Shown: in pieces, positions 8,601 through 16,575 of the stretch | Layout: every line of letters begins with the position of its first letter | How positions within the stretch are numbered: position 1 is the first letter of the stretch | Assembly: GCA_947478405.1 (NCBI GenBank) | Contig: CANJVX010000032.1 | Coordinates: 1 to 36,113 of the forward strand | Direction of reading: 5' to 3' | Length of the DNA: 36,113 nt | Source: Beijerinckiaceae bacterium | GTDB taxonomy: Bacteria; Pseudomonadota; Alphaproteobacteria; Rhizobiales; Beijerinckiaceae | The notes under the pieces: generated by a model | Seen by the model: the letters and a program-made list of their open reading frames with translations, nothing else | Told to the model about the DNA's origin: nothing | Database searches by the model: none | Translations under genes and position numbers: made by a program

Positions 8601-9299
8601 CGCACCGGTGAATATCAGGATGGTCGCATCGGCGAGATCTTCATCGATATGCATAAGGAAGGCGCTGCCTTCCGCTCATTGATGAACAATTTTGCCATTG
8701 CCATCTCGGTTGGTCTGCAATATGGCGTGCCGCTCGATGAATATGTGGACGCATTCACCTTCACCCGCTTCGAGCCAGCCGGCTTCGTGCAGGGCAATGA
8801 CGCGATCAAGAATGCGACGTCGATCCTCGACTATGTGTTCCGTGAACTCGCCATTTCCTACCTTGGCCGCAATGATCTGGCCCATGTCGACCCCTCCGAT
8901 ATCGGCGCGACCGCGATCGGCAAGGGCGAAGACCAGAGCCGCGCACCGGCCAACAACACACAGCAATACGTCTCGCGCGGCTTCGTACGGTCCAAGGCTG
9001 ACAAGCTGATGGTTTTACAGGGCGGCGTGGACATGTTGGCGACTGCTGGCGCCACGGCTTTGAAAAACGAAGTGAGCTTCCGCGAAGCAGTGACGACCAT
9101 CACGACGGAACTGGAAACGCTGGATTGGCAGGCACCTGCCGCGAAAGCATCGGGCCCCTCGGTCGCTGACAAGCGCGCTGAAGCTCGCATGAAGGGTTAT
9201 GTCGGCGAAAGCTGCCCTGAATGTGCGAATTTCACGCTGGTGCGCAACGGCACATGCTTGAAGTGCGACACATGTGGATCGACAACCGGTTGCTCGTGA
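5601..9299 (+). CDS. nrdJ: Adenosylcobalamin-dependent (class II) ribonucleotide reductase
   Basis: The enzyme reduces ribonucleotides to deoxyribonucleotides using a coenzyme-B12-derived radical. The product has 1,232 residues, the long alphaproteobacterial form. The active-site motif N-P-C-S-E places N474, the thiyl-radical cysteine C476 and E478. The redox pair is C199 (P-H-A-C-F) and C487 (D-T-A-C-N-L). The P-T-G-T-I-G segment and a phosphate-binding region follow. After an acidic run (D-E-D-D-E-D-D-E) and a charged helix comes a TSCPD-type domain (about residues 985-1060). The tail has six cysteines (1205, 1208, 1219, 1222, 1225, 1231) suited to re-reducing the active site. The ATG at 5601 is 5 nt after AGGGAAGA. 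NrdR-box-like sites, a structured leader and a downstream terminator frame the gene as a monocistron. Confidence 0.98.
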   Translation: MRIERRYTKAGQGPYAGIEFRKGKSEIRNPDGSVVYFQDNIDVPTTWSQVATDVIAQKYFRKAGVPARLKKVEENDVPSFLWRSVADEAALAKLPEEERYGSEKTATDVFHRLAGTWTYWGWKGKYFNSENDALAFYEELCSMLARQIAAPNSPQWFNTGLHWAYGIDGPSQGHFYVDYQTGKLTASKSSYEHPQPHACFIQSVADDLVNEGGIMDLWVREARLFKYGSGTGSNFSKLRGESEKLSGGGKSSGLMSFLKIGDRAAGAIKSGGTTRRAAKMVVVDADHPDIEAYIGWKVKEEEKVASLVAGSKIVKKHMKAILKAAVNCEGDGDDCYNPEKNPALKKAIKMARRDAVPDSYIKRVIQFAKQGYTDIQFDTYDTDWDSEAYLTVAGQNSNNSVRVTDDFLRAVENDTDWNLNRRIDGKVHKTLKAKDLWEKIGYAAWASADPGLQYDTTINDWHTCPESGRINASNPCSEYMFLDDTACNLASLNLLTFRDPKTGEFDIVAYEHAVRLWTVVLEISVLMAQFPSKEIAQLSFEYRTLGLGYANVGGLLMSSGISYDSDEGRAICGALSAIMTGICYATSAEMAKEHGPFPGHKPNKDHMLRVIRNHRRAAHALSDGYEALSIAPVPLDHATLNGMKQNGKVFVEHAKHAWDQALALGEKHGYRNAQTTVVAPTGTIGLVMDCDTTGIEPDFALVKFKKLAGGGYFKIINRAVPEALRALGYSEAQLAEIEAHAVGHASMRQSPGVNHSTLRAKGFSDEKLEQLETTLASAFDIKFVFNKWALGADFLTGALKVPAEKLDDPSFELLPFLGFTKTEIEMANTHVCGAMTLEGAPHLKVEHYNVFDCANPCGRTGKRYLSVDSHIRMMAAAQPFITGAISKTINMPNDATVEDCKEAYMLSWRLALKANALYRDGSKLSQPLNSQLIADEDDEDDEVMDTIATLPASARASAVAEKIVERIVERVERTRERERLPDRRKGYTQKAVVGGHKVYLRTGEYQDGRIGEIFIDMHKEGAAFRSLMNNFAIAISVGLQYGVPLDEYVDAFTFTRFEPAGFVQGNDAIKNATSILDYVFRELAISYLGRNDLAHVDPSDIGATAIGKGEDQSRAPANNTQQYVSRGFVRSKADKLMVLQGGVDMLATAGATALKNEVSFREAVTTITTELETLDWQAPAAKASGPSVADKRAEARMKGYVGESCPECANFTLVRNGTCLKCDTCGSTTGCS

Positions 9300-9321
9300 A
9301 TTGATAAATCTGACATGAACG

Positions 9322-9356
9322 AAAACGGCGGGGCAAAAACCTCGCCGTTTTTTTTT
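9322..9356 (+). terminator. Rho-independent terminator of nrdJ
   Basis: CGGCGGGG (9326-9333) pairs with CCTCGCCG (9340-9347), with one G-T wobble and a six-base loop. Nine T residues follow (9348-9356). It starts 23 nt after the nrdJ stop. The A-run before the stem could pair with the T-run, but no minus-strand gene lies nearby. Confidence 0.93.
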
Positions 9357-9370
9357 GCGCGCCACTCTGT

Positions 9371-9402
9371 CCCGTCATTGCTTCGCTCCGCACGCGATGA
9401 CG
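9371..9402. repeat. Short REP-like palindrome, copy B
   Basis: CCGTCAT at 9371-9377 and ATGACGG at 9396-9402 are perfect inverted arms around a CG-rich centre that contains GCTTCGCTCCG. The ends match the CGTCATT/AATGACG termini of the element at 20674-20762. This appears to be a shortened member of the same family, placed right after the nrdJ terminator. Confidence 0.5.
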
Positions 9403-9504
9403 GTGAAATGCGCGATTTACTTGGCGCTACCTCTGCGGCAGCCAAAACTGGCTATGAGCTAGAAAAAAATCAACCACTTGAAAAACAAACAAAAAACACT
9501 GTCG

Positions 9505-9519
9505 TTAATAACATCTTAA
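9505..9519 (+). promoter_or_regulatory. Putative CtrA binding site upstream of the flp pilins
   Basis: TTAA (9505-9508), seven bases, then TTAA (9516-9519) is the exact full CtrA consensus TTAA-N7-TTAA. It lies 156 bp before the first pilin start, in an AT-rich gap (9420-9674) with no gene. CtrA is the alphaproteobacterial cell-cycle regulator, and it activates the Flp pilin gene pilA in Caulobacter. Distance and context fit, but no matching -10/-35 pair was seen. Confidence 0.55.
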
Positions 9520-9674
9520 GTCTGAAGTGGACTTTACGGCAGGCATCAAGCTTTCATTAGGCCGTGAGAGAGAGAAATAGGACTTCAGGTTTTTACATTT
9601 CAAAAACTTGGCTGCGCTGTTTCAAACCCTCGACAAAGATTGTTTCAGATGCGGATTTTTAAAGGATTTTCAAA

Positions 9675-9896
9675 ATGATCTCTTTCAAAAATTTTTTAGC
9701 CAATGAATCAGGTTCGACAGCTGTCGAATACGGGCTCATCATCGCCCTCATCGCGGCTGTTTCCATCGCTACCATCAAGTCAGTGGGGTCACATCTGGCG
9801 CTGCACTGGACGCGCATCGATAGCGTGATTCCCTACACAGTGCCCGGTCCTGGCAATGCAGGTTCTGGTACTGCTACATCGGGTACGGCTCCTTGA
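9675..9896 (+). CDS. Flp-family type IVb prepilin 1
   Basis: This 73-residue protein is a Flp/Fap-type prepilin. It is secreted and assembled by a tad system into thin adhesive pili. The leader ends in E-S-G, with predicted cleavage after G13. The mature protein begins S-T-A-V-E-Y-G-L, with the obligatory Glu at +5 and Tyr at +6 and a hydrophobic helix to about residue 38. A tryptophan-containing segment follows, then a tail of small residues (G-P-G-N-A-G-S-G-T-A-T-S-G-T-A-P) not found in the shortest Flp pilins. AAGGA lies about 9 nt before ATG 9675. No tad genes (cpaA-F, tadA-C) are in the window. Confidence 0.93.
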   Translation: MISFKNFLANESGSTAVEYGLIIALIAAVSIATIKSVGSHLALHWTRIDSVIPYTVPGPGNAGSGTATSGTAP

Positions 9897-9937
9897 TCCT
9901 TAAATTGAACATCTGAAACATTCTGTCCGCAACAGAG

Positions 9938-9960
9938 CCGGAGGCGGAGAGTGCCTCCGG
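9938..9960 (+). other. Hairpin between the two pilin genes
   Basis: CCGGAGGC (9938-9945) and GCCTCCGG (9953-9960) form a perfect 8-bp stem with a seven-base loop. There is no T-run, so it is more likely an mRNA processing or stability element, or a partial attenuator between pilin cistrons, than a simple terminator. Confidence 0.6.
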
Positions 9961-10001
9961 TCCGGCAGGCCAAGTTTCAGACGAAAACGACCGAGGCGAT
10001 C

Positions 10002-10214
10002 ATGCGTGCATTTCTAAAAAATGAAGATGGTTCCACGGCTGTAGAATACGGGCTGATCATTGCTCTGATTGCAGCTGTTTCCATCGCAACAGTACGGTCT
10101 GTTGGCGAACATCTGGCGCTCCACTGGACGCGGCTCGACAATGTCATTCCCTATACAGTTCCAGGCCCTGGCAATGCAGGTTCTGGCACAGCAACATCGG
10201 GCACTGCTCCGTAA
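10002..10214 (+). CDS. Flp-family type IVb prepilin 2
   Basis: This 70-residue paralogue of the preceding pilin differs at 7 of 67 aligned residues and keeps the cleavage site (E-D-G|S-T-A-V-E-Y), hydrophobic helix, W-T-R segment and identical small-residue tail. ATG 10002 was chosen because GAGG lies about 5 nt upstream and the leader then has normal length. The frame could open earlier at GTG 9951, but that lies inside the hairpin. Codon choice differs strongly from copy 1 even where residues are identical, so the duplication is not recent. The stop is 4 nt from the stop of convergent aapP. Confidence 0.92.
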   Translation: MRAFLKNEDGSTAVEYGLIIALIAAVSIATVRSVGEHLALHWTRLDNVIPYTVPGPGNAGSGTATSGTAP

Positions 10215-10218
10215 ATCC

Positions 10219-10956
10219 TCAGTGCAATATCTGGCTAAGGAATAGCTTTGTACGCTCATGCTGCGGATTTGAAAAAAACGCTTCGGGAGCATTGGCTTCG
10301 ACGATTTGGCCCTGATCCATAAAGATCACGCGGTCAGCGACCTGTCGCGCAAAACCCATTTCATGGGTTACGCAGAGCATCGTCATACCCTCTTGTGCGA
10401 GCGACACCATTGTGTCGAGCACTTCTTTGACCATTTCCGGATCAAGAGCGGATGTGGGCTCATCAAACAGCATGATCTTCGGGCTCATACACAAGGAGCG
10501 GGCAATCGCCACGCGCTGCTGTTGGCCGCCTGACAATTGGCCGGGAAATTTATGCGCCTGCTCGGGGATTTTTACCCGCGTCAGATAATGCATGGCAATT
10601 TCTTCAGCATCCTTCTTCTTCATTTTGCGCACCCAGATCGGGGCCAATGTACAATTTTCAAGAATGGTCAGATGCGGAAACAGATTGAAATGCTGGAACA
10701 CCATGCCGACATCGCGGCGCACTTCATCAATGCGCTTGAGATCATCCGTCAGTTCGGTGCCATCGACGACGATGCGACCCTGTTGATGTTCTTCTAAACG
10801 GTTGATGCAGCGGATCATTGTCGATTTGCCCGAGCCTGATGGCCCGCAAATGACAAGTTTCTCACCTCGCTTCACAGTCAGGTTGATATCGCGCAGCACA
10901 TGGAACTGACCGTACCATTTATTCATGGCGGCGATTTCAATCGCGATCTCATTCAT
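10219..10956 (-). CDS. aapP: General L-amino acid ABC transporter, ATP-binding protein
   Basis: This 245-residue ATPase drives uptake of polar and other L-amino acids through AapQM. Walker A is G-P-S-G-S-G-K-S-T (38-46), the Q-loop region is [10 protein letters not shown] (85-94), the signature is L-S-G-G-Q-Q-Q (140-146), and Walker B is M-L-F-D-E-P (161-166). A switch histidine follows in V-T-H-E-M-G-F-A. The sequence is of the polar amino acid (GlnQ/HisP) type, and its position after aapJ-aapQ-aapM fixes the assignment. The stop nearly touches the convergent pilin gene, so no separate terminator exists there. Confidence 0.96.
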   Translation of the reverse strand: MNEIAIEIAAMNKWYGQFHVLRDINLTVKRGEKLVICGPSGSGKSTMIRCINRLEEHQQGRIVVDGTELTDDLKRIDEVRRDVGMVFQHFNLFPHLTILENCTLAPIWVRKMKKKDAEEIAMHYLTRVKIPEQAHKFPGQLSGGQQQRVAIARSLCMSPKIMLFDEPTSALDPEMVKEVLDTMVSLAQEGMTMLCVTHEMGFARQVADRVIFMDQGQIVEANAPEAFFSNPQHERTKLFLSQILH

Positions 10957-10968
10957 GTCGACACATCC

Positions 10969-12249
10969 CTAGCGGCGGCGCCCGGCATTCAGTCGCTCTT
11001 CCATCATTTGGGAATAGCGCGACATGCCGAAGCAGAAAAGGAAATAGAAAGCAGCAGCGAAAGCATAGACAGTGGGCGACACTGTTGGTCCCGACCAGAC
11101 CGGATCAATGCGCGCCGCATCAATGGCGCGCAGAAAATCGAAAATGCCGACAATGGCGACCAGCGTCGTGTCTTTGAACAGAGAGATGAAAATGTTCACG
11201 ATGCCGGGGATCACCAGAGTCAAAGCCTGCGGCAAAATGATGAGCCGCATCCGCTGCCAGTAAGACAGACCCAGGGCCATAGCGCCCTCGCTCTGGCCTT
11301 TGGGGATCGCCTGCAAGCCGCCGCGCACTTCTTCCGCCATATAGGCTGCTGCAAAAAGCGCAAAGCCGATGATCGGGCGCATGAGACGATCAGGCGACCA
11401 ATTGTCCGGCACAAACAGCGGCAGCATGGTGTTGGCCATGAACAGCACGGTGATGAAGGGAACCCCACGCACGAATTCAATATAGAGAATAGAGAAGAAG
11501 CGCACTGCGGGAAGTTCAGATCGCCGCCCCAATGCCAGCAAGACACCGGCTGGCAGCGAAAAGACAATGCCGACAGTGGCTACCAATAAGCTCAGGAAGA
11601 TACCGCCCCATAAATTCGTATCAACCTGCATGAGGCCCAGTACCGCCGAGCCTTTCAGCAGATAGACGGAAATGATCGGGAAAATAAAAAAGTAAAAAAT
11701 ACCAACCCACAGCGTGCGCAGTTTCGACCATTCCAGCACACTGGCTAGCGTCACACCAAAGGCCAGAATACCAAGCTCCACACCCGGCTCCCGCATCACG
11801 GCCGCAGGACCTGGCATCATCAGGAAGATGAAGAGCGGAATCCCAAACAGAAAGGCAAACAACGCGCCCTTACTCTTTTGGCCATCCGGCCACAACAGTC
11901 GCGCGCTCAGGACGGTACCGATCATCAGCACAAGATCGACCCGCCAATGTTCCGAGCCCGGATAAGAGCCATAGCGAAAGAAATCAAGCTTGCGATCTAC
12001 AAAAGCCCAGCAGGCCCCTGTGCCTAGTACGCGGCAGGCCGCGCCATCATCGGCTATCCAGATCGCATCGAGAATGAAGAAGCGAATGAGATCGGGCAGC
12101 ACCCAACCAATCAGCGCGATAAACGCCAGCGCCAGTGGTCCAGACACCCAGCCTGAAAAAATATGTTCGCGCAGCCAGCCCCATGCGCCGCCCACCCGCT
12201 CGGGCGGTGGCATAAGGGGCGCATCATCCCGTCGCAGATAGAGGCTCAT
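10969..12249 (-). CDS. aapM: General L-amino acid ABC transporter, permease
   Basis: This inner-membrane permease has 426 residues, long for a His/Gly-type permease because of an N-terminal extension of over 100 residues with extra membrane segments, as in other AapM proteins. The C-terminal half holds the binding-protein-dependent transport domain with the E-x-x-R-G-G-x-x-x-I-P-x-G-Q coupling motif (E-E-V-R-G-G-L-Q-A-I-P-K-G-Q). ATG 12249 was chosen because it falls 1 nt after the aapQ stop and gives M-S-L-Y-L-R-R-D-D. The open frame reaches 12288, but that would overlap aapQ. It pairs with AapQ as a heterodimer. Confidence 0.94.
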   Translation of the reverse strand: MSLYLRRDDAPLMPPPERVGGAWGWLREHIFSGWVSGPLALAFIALIGWVLPDLIRFFILDAIWIADDGAACRVLGTGACWAFVDRKLDFFRYGSYPGSEHWRVDLVLMIGTVLSARLLWPDGQKSKGALFAFLFGIPLFIFLMMPGPAAVMREPGVELGILAFGVTLASVLEWSKLRTLWVGIFYFFIFPIISVYLLKGSAVLGLMQVDTNLWGGIFLSLLVATVGIVFSLPAGVLLALGRRSELPAVRFFSILYIEFVRGVPFITVLFMANTMLPLFVPDNWSPDRLMRPIIGFALFAAAYMAEEVRGGLQAIPKGQSEGAMALGLSYWQRMRLIILPQALTLVIPGIVNIFISLFKDTTLVAIVGIFDFLRAIDAARIDPVWSGPTVSPTVYAFAAAFYFLFCFGMSRYSQMMEERLNAGRRR

Positions 12250-12250
12250 G

Positions 12251-13435
12251 TCAGCGCTCCACCAAGGCCATGCGGCGGTTATAGACATTCATGATCATGG
12301 CCGTGATCAGCGAGATGACCAGATAGACAGCCATGGTGATGGCGATTACCTGCACAGCCGCACCTGTCTGGTTCAGCACAGTGCCTGCAAAGACTTGCAC
12401 GAGATCAGGATAGCCAATGAACACGGCGAGAGATGAGTTTTTGGTCAATGCCAGAAACTGGTTAGTCAATGGCGGCAAAATCACACGCAAGGCTTGCGGT
12501 ACGACGACAAGTTTAAGTGTGTGTGTCCGCGAAAGTCCCAAGGATTGGGCCGCCTCGGTCTGGCCGTGCGAGACAGATAAAATGCCTGCCCGCACAATCT
12601 CCGCAATGAATGCAGCAGTATAGACAGACAGGCCAACAACAAGCGCCACAAACTCCGGCAACACGCGCATGCCGCCCACAAAATTGAACCCGCGCAGGAC
12701 GGGTGTATCAAAAGAAATGGGTTGGCCTGCCAGTAGATAGGCGAGGATCGGCGGCATCAAGATCAACGCGGCTGAGACACGAGCTATGGGCAAAATCTCG
12801 CCGCTCTCAAACTGTCGCCGCTTCGCATAGAGCTTGAACGCGAAACTCGCTGCAATGCCCAGCGCAGCAGCTATCAAAATAAAGCCCGAGCCTGGTGCAA
12901 ATTGGGGGTCGGGCACTACAAGGCCACGGTTATTGAAATAAATCCCTGCCCCGAAGGAAATGCTGTCGCGCGGATTGGGCAGCGGTTTCAAAACTGCATT
13001 ATAGATAAACAGCAATTGCAACAGCAGCGGCGTGTTGCGCATGACTTCCACATAGATAGAGGCAAGCTTCGAGACGACGAAATTTTTCGATAGGCGAGCA
13101 ATGCCGATGAAAAATCCAAGAAAGGTCGCAAGAAATACGCCAATGGCCGCCACCAGCAAAGTGTTGAGCAAGCCTACCATAAAGGCACGGCCGTAGGTCG
13201 ACGTCGCCGAATAGGTGATCAAGGTCTGGTTGATATCAAAAGAGGCAACTCGATCCCAGAAAGAGAAATCGGTTGGAATGCCACGCGCACGCATATTGGT
13301 GGCAGCGTTGACGATGGCTTCATAAGACAGGAAGCCAACGATCAGAATAAGAATCGCCTGCCAGAGAAAACCACGCAGACGAGGGTTGTAGAAAAGTGAG
13401 GTCGACGGTCTTTCGCGCGCGACATCAAGGCTCAT
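12251..13435 (-). CDS. aapQ: General L-amino acid ABC transporter, permease
   Basis: This is the second membrane subunit, 394 residues from ATG 13435 (M-S-L-D-V-A-R-E-R). GAGG lies about 8 nt upstream. It has the AapQ layout: one N-terminal membrane helix, a periplasmic insert with R-A-R-G-I-P-T-D-F, and a permease core split by a long loop. The coupling motif is E-I-V-R-A-G-I-L-S-V-S-H-G-Q-T-E-A. It follows aapJ after 95 nt containing a strong hairpin and runs into aapM with a 1-nt gap, which suggests translational coupling. Confidence 0.94.
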   Translation of the reverse strand: MSLDVARERPSTSLFYNPRLRGFLWQAILILIVGFLSYEAIVNAATNMRARGIPTDFSFWDRVASFDINQTLITYSATSTYGRAFMVGLLNTLLVAAIGVFLATFLGFFIGIARLSKNFVVSKLASIYVEVMRNTPLLLQLLFIYNAVLKPLPNPRDSISFGAGIYFNNRGLVVPDPQFAPGSGFILIAAALGIAASFAFKLYAKRRQFESGEILPIARVSAALILMPPILAYLLAGQPISFDTPVLRGFNFVGGMRVLPEFVALVVGLSVYTAAFIAEIVRAGILSVSHGQTEAAQSLGLSRTHTLKLVVVPQALRVILPPLTNQFLALTKNSSLAVFIGYPDLVQVFAGTVLNQTGAAVQVIAITMAVYLVISLITAMIMNVYNRRMALVER

Positions 13436-13496
13436 ACAAATGCCTCGTAATGCCATTCAAAACACAAGACCATTTTTACACATCCATGAAACGGAA

Positions 13497-13519
13497 CGGG
13501 GCGCCCGAAAAGCGCCCCG
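13497..13519 (-). other. Intercistronic hairpin aapJ-aapQ
   Basis: CGGGGCGC (13497-13504) and GCGCCCCG (13512-13519) form a perfect 8-bp GC stem. It begins 12 nt after the aapJ stop in the direction of transcription, with only a weak U-stretch behind it. Such hairpins often protect the binding-protein message or reduce read-through, which keeps the periplasmic subunit in excess over the permeases. Confidence 0.65.
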
Positions 13520-13530
13520 ACCTTGAAGCT

Positions 13531-14559
13531 TCAGCGCACCGGCGGAGCGTATTGAATGCCACCGGACGACCAAAGCGCATTCATGCCACGTTTGATCTTG
13601 AGCGGCGAGCCCTCGCCAACATTGCGGTTAAACGCTTCGCCGTAATTGCCGACATGCTTCACAATGCGATAGGCCCAGTCTTTCGAAAGGCCAAGGCCCT
13701 TGCCAAAATCGCCTTCAACGCCGAGCAAGCGCTTGATCTCGGGGTTGGGGCTCTTCAACATCTCATCCACATTGGCCTTGGTCACGCCGAGTTCTTCGGC
13801 ATTGATCATGGCGTAATGGGTCCACTTCACGAGATTGAACCATTGGTCATCGCCTTGGCGAACGGCTGGCCCCAGCGGCTCTTTGGAAATGATTTCCGGC
13901 AAAACGCTATGCTCATCCGGATTAACCAACTTCAGCCGCGATCCATAAAGGCCCGAAGCATCGGTGGTGTAGGCATCGCAGCGGCCGGAATCATAAGCCT
14001 TCACCGCTTCGTTGATATCGGCGAAAGCAACGGCCTCATATTTCATGCCCTTGGTGCGGAAGAAATCCGCCATGTTCAGTTCGGTGGTCGTGCCCTGCTG
14101 CACGCAGACAGAGGCGCCATTAAGTTCAAGCGCAGAAGCAATATTGAGCTTCTTGCGAACCATGAAGCCTTGGCCGTCATAGTAATTCACACCAACCCAG
14201 AGCAGACCCAGTTCCGCTTCGCGCGATTGCGTCCAGGTGCCATTGCGCGCGAGCACGTCGATCTCGCCAGATTGCAGCGCCGTGAAGCGATCCTTGGCGG
14301 AGAGCGGAATATATTTCACTTTGGTCGGATCATTGAAAATGGCAGAGGCAATGCCACGGCAGAGATCGACATCGAGGCCCGTCCAATTGCCCTTGTCATC
14401 AGGCAGACCAAAGCCCGCGAGACCCGTATTGGTGCCGCAGGTCAAAGCGCCCTTCTGTTTGATGAGGTCGAGCGTTTTCGAGCCCGCCTGTGCAGACGCA
14501 CCCTGCGTCATGAGCGCCAATGAGGCGGCGGCAAGAAAAGTGGCGGCAATGGATTTCAT
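13531..14559 (-). CDS. aapJ: General L-amino acid ABC transporter, periplasmic binding protein
   Basis: This is the solute-binding subunit, 342 residues from ATG 14559 with a clear Sec signal peptide (M-K-S-I-A-A-T-F, cleavage near G-A-S-A-Q-A). GGGAG lies about 9 nt upstream. It is of the SBP_bac_3 type: L-T-C-G-T-N-T-G-L-A-G-F near the mature N-terminus, G-L-D-V-D-L-C-R-G-I-A-S-A-I-F, and the ligand segment D-V-L-A-R-N-G-T-W-T. The length and two widely spaced cysteines match AapJ rather than the shorter 250-residue relatives. First gene of aapJQMP, divergent from metC. Confidence 0.95.
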   Translation of the reverse strand: MKSIAATFLAAASLALMTQGASAQAGSKTLDLIKQKGALTCGTNTGLAGFGLPDDKGNWTGLDVDLCRGIASAIFNDPTKVKYIPLSAKDRFTALQSGEIDVLARNGTWTQSREAELGLLWVGVNYYDGQGFMVRKKLNIASALELNGASVCVQQGTTTELNMADFFRTKGMKYEAVAFADINEAVKAYDSGRCDAYTTDASGLYGSRLKLVNPDEHSVLPEIISKEPLGPAVRQGDDQWFNLVKWTHYAMINAEELGVTKANVDEMLKSPNPEIKRLLGVEGDFGKGLGLSKDWAYRIVKHVGNYGEAFNRNVGEGSPLKIKRGMNALWSSGGIQYAPPVR

Positions 14560-14694
14560 GTAGAACAACTCCCGATCAAGCCCCGAGGGGTTTCTCTTCT
14601 CCGGCGGCGGCCCTTATAGTGCGAAGCAGCCGCGGTTGAGCCTATCACAGGCGAGTTTCGGACAGGGGTCAAGAGAGGATTCGGGCGGTTCAAA

Positions 14695-15888
14695 ATGGCC
14701 AAATTAAGCGACAAAACCCGCAAGCACTTGAAAACGCGAACGCGGGCAGTGATTGCCGGGCGCGAGCCCGATGAACAATTCGGTTTTGTGAACACACCGA
14801 TCTACAGAGGGTCCACAGTTCTTTACCCCGATGTCGCGGCTTTGACTGGCCCACGACCCCGTTTCTCCTATGGCACCAAGGGGACACCTACCACGGAGGC
14901 TCTGGAGCGCGCTTGGACGGAAATGGCTGGTGCGGGCGCCGCTGGCACCGTGCTCGCCCCTACGGGACTTGCGGCTATCTCGCTGGCACTGATGACCGCG
15001 CTGAAAGCGGGCGATCATCTGCTCGTCACTGACAGCGCCTACCAGCCGACCCGCATTTTTTGCAACAGCGTGCTGAAACGGATGGGGATCGAGACGCAAT
15101 ATTACGACCCGCTGATCGGCGCGGACATTACACGCCTGTTTCGCCCCAATACGACGACCATTCTGGTCGAGGCGCCGGGTTCACAAAGTTTCGAGATGCA
15201 GGACATTCCAGCGATTGCAGCGGCCGCAAAGGCGCACAATATTTGCACGATCATGGACAATACCTGGGCCACACCTTTGTTCTTCCCCCCCCATGAACGC
15301 GGCGTTGATCTGGCGGTCGAAGCGGGCACCAAATATCTTTCCGGCCATTCCGATCTGATGTTGGGTCTGGTCTCGGCCAATGAGATTTGGTTCAAACGTC
15401 TGCGCGCAACCTTTGATGCCTTTGCCATGTGCGCGGGGCCGGAAGATTGTTTTCTTGCTTTGCGCGGCCTGCGCACAATGGAACTGCGTCTGCGCGAAGC
15501 AGAGAAACAGGGGCTCGCTTTGGCCCATTGGTTCAAGACACGACCTGAGGTGAAGCAGGTGCTTCACCCTGCCCTGCCCGATGCGCCGGGTCATGACATC
15601 TGGAAGCGCGACTTTCTGGGTGCCTCCGGATTGTTCTCGATCATTCTGCATCCGGTGAGCGAGACCGCGGTCGCGGCCATGCTTGATGGGCTCGAGCTGT
15701 TTGGCATGGGCTATTCATGGGGCGGATATGAAAGCCTCGTCATTCCGTTTGATTGCGCGTCCTATCGCACAGCAAAAAAATGGAATCCGGGCGGACCAGC
15801 TTTGCGCTTTCAAGTGGGACTGGAAGATGTCAGCGATCTGATCGCAGATCTGGAAGCGGGCTTCGCGCGGCTCAAGGCTGCGACATAA
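14695..15888 (+). CDS. metC: Cystathionine beta-lyase
   Basis: This PLP enzyme cleaves cystathionine to homocysteine, pyruvate and ammonia in methionine synthesis. The product has 397 residues. The PLP-binding lysine is K213 in A-G-T-K-Y-L-S-G-H-S-D, and the cofactor aspartate is D188 in M-D-N-T-W-A-T-P-L. The S-Y-G-T-K-G-T-P-T-T segment and the late substrate-binding S-W-G-G-Y-E-S-L and R-F-Q-V-G-L-E-D motifs are typical of the proteobacterial MetC branch of Cys/Met-metabolism enzymes. AGAGGA lies about 15 nt before ATG 14695. The metC/aapJ divergent pair is common in Hyphomicrobiales. A hairpin-rich repeat follows the stop at once. Confidence 0.93.
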   Translation: MAKLSDKTRKHLKTRTRAVIAGREPDEQFGFVNTPIYRGSTVLYPDVAALTGPRPRFSYGTKGTPTTEALERAWTEMAGAGAAGTVLAPTGLAAISLALMTALKAGDHLLVTDSAYQPTRIFCNSVLKRMGIETQYYDPLIGADITRLFRPNTTTILVEAPGSQSFEMQDIPAIAAAAKAHNICTIMDNTWATPLFFPPHERGVDLAVEAGTKYLSGHSDLMLGLVSANEIWFKRLRATFDAFAMCAGPEDCFLALRGLRTMELRLREAEKQGLALAHWFKTRPEVKQVLHPALPDAPGHDIWKRDFLGASGLFSIILHPVSETAVAAMLDGLELFGMGYSWGGYESLVIPFDCASYRTAKKWNPGGPALRFQVGLEDVSDLIADLEAGFARLKAAT

Positions 15889-16006
15889 CCCTCTCCCAAA
15901 GGGAGAGGGTCGATGCGGAGCATCGGGGTGAGGGGTTACTCAATCCGCAAGAATGTAACCCCTCATCCGGCCGCATCCGCGGCCACCTTCTCCCTCAGGG
16001 AGAAGG
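15889..16006. repeat. Composite hairpin repeat between convergent genes
   Basis: Five hairpins fill this gap: CCCTCTCCC/GGGAGAGGG (15889-15897/15901-15909), CGATGC/GCATCG near 15911-15925, an outer pair TGAGGGGTTAC (15929-15939) with GTAACCCCTCA (15955-15965), GGCCGC/GCGGCC near 15969-15984, and CCTTCTCCC/GGGAGAAGG (15986-15994/15998-16006). It lies between the metC stop and the stop of the minus-strand cytochrome gene and may end transcription from both sides. No T-run is present. The layout is that of a dispersed intergenic repeat. Confidence 0.75.
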
Positions 16007-16017
16007 TTTGCGCCCCG

Positions 16018-16575
16018 TCAAATCCGGTCCGGGAATTTGATGATGAAGCCATCCTTGTTCGGCATTTTCACCTGCGGCAGACTTTTAGCGTCCATCACCG
16101 TACCTGGCGGGATAAGTTTGTTGCCTTCAAGGATGAATGCAGTCAGCGCATAGACTTCATCATCGCTCAGCGTGCGTGGCGCGTTCCATGGCATGGCGCG
16201 GCGGATAAAATCAAAAACGGTCGTTGGATTGCTCCAGAAATTCTTGATCGTCTTCGTTGCTTCAATGCCGCGACCAGCGAGGGGAATGTCGGTGATCACT
16301 GCGCCATTCGATCCGCCAGTCCCCCCTTCACCATGACAGGCGATGCAGCCTTTTTCCGAAAACAGCTTAGCACCAAGAGCGGCCGTGCCTGAGCCCGCCG
16401 GCAGATTGGTTCCATCCGGCAGGATGGTAATATCCCACGGCTTAATATCGGCTTCCGTGATGGGCTGACCCAAGCCAACTTTGCTGCCAAGGCCATTCTT
16501 GTCATCAGCCATGGCACCCGTAGAAAGGGCAACTGTGATGCAGGCTGCGAAAGAGATTTTCTCAAGCATAGACAT
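16018..16575 (-). CDS. Mono-haem cytochrome c, SoxD-like electron acceptor
   Basis: This exported 185-residue cytochrome has a signal peptide (M-L-E-K-I-S-F, cleavage near A-M-A-D) and one haem-attachment site, C-I-A-C-H (C77, C80, H81). The late segment F-I-R-R-A-M-P-W-N-A-P-R-T-L-S-D-D-E-V-Y-A-L-T resembles the SoxD partner of sulfane dehydrogenase, but SoxD normally has two haems and this has one. The start at 16575 overlaps the end of the SoxC-like gene by 14 nt, with GGGAGAG about 9 nt upstream inside that gene. It probably accepts electrons from the molybdoenzyme. A start at 16569 is also possible. Confidence 0.87.
   Translation of the reverse strand: MSMLEKISFAACITVALSTGAMADDKNGLGSKVGLGQPITEADIKPWDITILPDGTNLPAGSGTAALGAKLFSEKGCIACHGEGGTGGSNGAVITDIPLAGRGIEATKTIKNFWSNPTTVFDFIRRAMPWNAPRTLSDDEVYALTAFILEGNKLIPPGTVMDAKSLPQVKMPNKDGFIIKFPDRI

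Noticed and set aside
9600-9660. Sigma-54 promoter ahead of the pilin genes
   Set aside because: TTGGCTGCGCTG gives a partial -24-like match, but the -12 GC is not at the right distance.
13396-14523. 375-codon plus-strand frame opposite aapJ
   Set aside because: It is antisense to a complete aapJ with signal peptide and binding-protein motifs. Its composition is rich in R, H and A, as expected of a shadow frame.
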